Source: Bacillota bacterium
GTDB taxonomy: Bacteria; Bacillota; Clostridia; Oscillospirales; Ruminococcaceae
Length of the DNA stretch: 5,515 nt
NCBI GenBank assembly: GCA_023451415.1
Contig: JAEXZK010000057.1
Span: 1 to 5,515 of the forward strand
Direction: 5' to 3'
Of the stretch, positions 4,946-5,515 are shown piece by piece. Position 1 is the stretch's first letter, and each line of letters begins with the position of its first letter. The notes beneath the pieces were generated by a model. It saw only the letters and a program-made list of their open reading frames with translations. It ran no database searches and had not been told where the DNA came from. The position numbers and the translations under genes were made by a program.

Positions 4946-5515
4946 ATGAAAGCGATTTTGCTCATCGGCTTGGGCCGCTTTGGGCGACACATGGCCATCA
5001 AACTGCATGAACTGGGCCATCAGGTCCTGGCTGTGGACCAGAATGAGGAACGGGTCAACGAGGTCCTGCCTTTTGTCACCAACGCCCAGATCGGCGACAG
5101 CACCAACGAGCAGTTTATCGCCTCGCTGGGCGTGCGGAATTTCGACCTGTGCGTCGTGGCCATCGGCGATAACTTTCAATCTTCGCTGGAGCCCACCTCC
5201 CTGCTCAAGGAGCTGGGGGCGGCTTTTGTCCTGGCCCGCGCCAACAGGGATGTTCACGCCAAGTTCCTGCTGCGCAACGGCGCTGACGACGTCATCTATG
5301 CCGAAAAGGAAATGGCCATCCGGGCGGCGGTCAAATACAGCTCGGACAACGTCTTTGATTACATAGAGCTGACGCCGGAACACTCCATCTACGAGACGCC
5401 GGTCCCCCCTGCCTGGGTGGGCAAAAGCATCATCCAGCTGGCGGTGCGCACCAGGTACCACATCAGCATCCTGGCGCTCAAGCACGGGCCGGATCAGCTG
5501 GAGCCCCTGCCCAAG
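4946..5515 (+). CDS. ktrA: KtrA/TrkA-family RCK regulatory subunit (3' end beyond window)
   Basis: This cytoplasmic subunit forms a ring on KtrB and gates it in response to nucleotide (ATP/ADP or NAD(H) in known family members). The 190 visible residues begin with the Rossmann motif GLGRFG (8-13). An acidic residue ends the second strand (D31 in VLAVDQNEE), and the RCK landmarks GDSTNE (50-55), LGVRNFD (61-67), VVAIGDNFQSS (70-80) and NGADDVIYAEKEMA (111-124) follow. The RCK_C domain starts near 138 (FDYIELTPEHS) and includes the conserved WVGKSIIQLAVRTRY. This alignment fits single-RCK KtrA (about 220 residues) better than tandem-RCK TrkA (about 458), but the end is outside the window, so the length is not proven. 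In Firmicutes the RCK_C domain of KtrA is a known c-di-AMP target; binding here is not shown. Start: ATG at 4946 with a good GGAGG. Confidence 0.93.
   Translation, partial: MKAILLIGLGRFGRHMAIKLHELGHQVLAVDQNEERVNEVLPFVTNAQIGDSTNEQFIASLGVRNFDLCVVAIGDNFQSSLEPTSLLKELGAAFVLARANRDVHAKFLLRNGADDVIYAEKEMAIRAAVKYSSDNVFDYIELTPEHSIYETPVPPAWVGKSIIQLAVRTRYHISILALKHGPDQLEPLPK

Overview
The window holds a potassium-homeostasis locus with two divergent operons. On the minus strand is a KdpD-type sensor kinase gene followed by its KdpE-type response regulator, which runs off the left edge. On the plus strand is a KtrB/TrkH-family K+ channel subunit gene followed by its KtrA/TrkA-family RCK regulatory subunit, which runs off the right edge. 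A 432-bp intergenic region at 3131-3562 separates them. The high-GC coding sequence, strong GGAGG-type ribosome binding sites, full-length KdpD and 450-residue KtrB with a single-RCK KtrA-like partner suggest a GC-rich member of the Firmicutes, plausibly Clostridia of the Oscillospiraceae (Flavonifractor/Oscillibacter-like). This placement is inference from gene style; no rRNA or marker gene is present.

Layout: 1-447 (-) kdpE, N-terminal 149 codons; 419-3130 (-) kdpD, complete, overlapping kdpE by 29 nt; 3131-3562 intergenic; 3563-4915 (+) ktrB; 4946-5515 (+) ktrA, first 190 codons. From the kdpD side outward, the intergenic region holds a GC-rich 10-bp-stem hairpin (3200-3233), a roughly 120-bp AT-rich mosaic of palindromes with two diverged copies of a 32-bp stem-loop (3250-3281 and 3339-3370), and six ATTAARR heptamers in two opposed triplets (3409-3437 and 3451-3488). 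Extended -10 promoter candidates face each operon (TGGTATAAT on minus at 3361-3369, TGGTATGAT on plus at 3508-3516). Neither has a recognisable -35, as expected for activator-dependent promoters.

Working model (inference): KdpD senses low K+ or a related signal and phosphorylates KdpE. KdpE, an OmpR/PhoB-family regulator expected to bind direct repeats with about 11-bp spacing, acts on the ATTAAGG boxes to control ktrBA and probably its own operon. The Kdp two-component system would then control a Ktr-type transporter next to it rather than, or in addition to, the KdpFABC pump, which is not visible here. The most notable items are the helically phased operator-like array and the duplicated palindromic element embedded in the kdpD promoter/leader.
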